This document shows positions 63,436-64,000 of a DNA stretch of 64,000 bases, in pieces (position 1 is the first letter of the stretch; every line of letters starts with the position of its first letter). Made by a program: the position numbers and the translations under genes. Source of the stretch: Monoglobus pectinilyticus (GTDB taxonomy: Bacteria; Bacillota; Clostridia; Monoglobales; Monoglobaceae); NCBI RefSeq assembly GCF_002874775.1, contig NZ_CP020991.1, positions 1,307,225-1,371,224 of the forward strand, given 5' to 3'. The notes beneath the pieces are model-generated. The model worked only from the letters and a program-made list of their open reading frames with translations, was not told where the DNA came from and ran no database searches.

Positions 63436-63798
63436 ATGATTAAGAAGCAAAACAGCAATGTATCAAGACTCGCAAGACATGCCAGAGTCCGCAAGAAGAT
63501 ATCGGGCACTGCTGAGCGTCCGAGACTTTGCGTGTTCAGAAGTCTTAAAAATATCTATGCTCAAATTATTGATGATACAACTGGAACAACTTTAGTATCA
63601 GCATCTTCGCTTGATGCGGATTTAAAGGCAAACTATGGCGGCAATAAAGATGCAGCAAAAGCTGTAGGTCAGGCTGTAGCAAAGAAAGCTTTGGCTGCCG
63701 GTATAGAGAACGTTGTATTTGACAGAGGCGGATATGTATATCACGGCAGAGTTGCAGAACTCGCCGCAGGCGCACGTGAAGGCGGCCTGAAATTCTAG
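63436..63798 (+). CDS. rplR: 50S ribosomal protein L18
   Basis: At 120 residues. Binds 5S r[48 protein letters not shown]-type strand, [20 protein letters not shown] and [24 protein letters not shown] precedes the start. Confidence 0.98.
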   Translation: MIKKQNSNVSRLARHARVRKKISGTAERPRLCVFRSLKNIYAQIIDDTTGTTLVSASSLDADLKANYGGNKDAAKAVGQAVAKKALAAGIENVVFDRGGYVYHGRVAELAAGAREGGLKF

Positions 63799-63829
63799 TT
63801 TAGATAACAAGAAAGAGGTGAAACGATAA

Positions 63830-64000
63830 ATGGCAGAAAAGGGCGAAAGAACAAAGAAGCAGGAGCGTATAGACGCAGAAGTTCTTGAGTTGGAAGAAAA
63901 AGTTGTTTTCTTAAACCGTGTTGCAAAGGTTGTAAAGGGTGGTAGAAACTTCAGATTCAGCGCACTGGTAGTAGTGGGCGACCATAACGGCCATGTTGGC
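63830..64000 (+). CDS. rpsE: 30S ribosomal protein S5 (N-terminal part, cut by window edge)
   Basis: The first 57 codons are present: an acidic-basic N-terminal stretch, then [20 protein letters not shown] and [18 protein letters not shown], which is the conserved double-stranded RNA-binding start of S5. AGAGGTG lies before the ATG at 63830. The rest of the gene is outside the window. Confidence 0.97.
   Translation, partial: MAEKGERTKKQERIDAEVLELEEKVVFLNRVAKVVKGGRNFRFSALVVVGDHNGHVG

Overview
The window looks like a chromosomal segment of a low-to-moderate GC Gram-positive anaerobe of the Clostridia type. The evidence is the Firmicutes-style rpmH-rnpA-yidD-yidC-jag and S10-spc ribosomal clusters, spoVG, a zinc-binding S14, DnaD/DnaI-type primosome proteins, strong AGGAGG ribosome binding sites and TTGACA-17-TATAAT promoters. 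An SLH surface protein and a glycoside-hydrolase locus fit a plant-glycan-degrading gut or rumen species, but the species itself cannot be named from this sequence.

Layout. 0-4 kb, minus strand: a truncated SnoaL/PAS signalling protein, a tRNA-Asp/tRNA-Thr unit with its own promoter and terminator, then murC-GNAT-rsmG. 4.1-4.4 kb: spoVG. 4.5-11.4 kb: a complete trpEGDCFBA operon whose leader carries nine UAG/GAG triplets, seven of them in two runs with a 5-nt pitch. 11.5-13.6 kb, minus strand: panBCD. 14.0-15.8 kb: pyrG behind a palindrome-containing promoter and a leader terminator. 16-19 kb: a secreted SLH surface protein with highly biased codons. 20-33.7 kb: a phenylacetate-CoA-ligase-like gene followed by eight membrane or glycan genes (two polyprenyl-phosphate glycosyltransferases, two paralogous GT-C transferases, three more large polytopic proteins, one acyltransferase). 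This could be a cell-surface or S-layer glycosylation locus.

34-39 kb, minus strand: dnaA-mnmE-dnaD-dnaI, with no dnaN next to dnaA. 39.4-42.5 kb, plus strand and diverging from dnaA: rpmH, rnpA, yidD, yidC, jag. 42.5-47.5 kb: an acetylornithine aminotransferase carrying an N-terminal cysteine-rich domain, argF, a GNAT protein, asnS and a TPR protein. 47.6-48.2 kb: an IS3-type transposase remnant. 48.2-52.7 kb: a sugar locus (AraC regulator, GH106-like protein, RpiB/LacAB isomerase). 52.7-55 kb is a short accessory island: a branched terminator, a perfect 24-bp inverted repeat, an unknown 103-residue protein, two tandem XRE regulators each behind paired operators, and two direct copies of a structured ~360-390 bp repeat whose hairpins co-vary. 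55.1-64 kb: the S10-spc ribosomal protein operon from rpsJ into rpsE, with a strong promoter and a structured leader; it runs off the right edge.

Most of the window is housekeeping. The points most worth a second look are the TRAP-like trp leader, the ArgD fusion with an internal ribosome binding site, the co-varying tandem repeats, the paired XRE operators, the surface glycosylation cluster and the unusual dnaA/origin neighbourhood.
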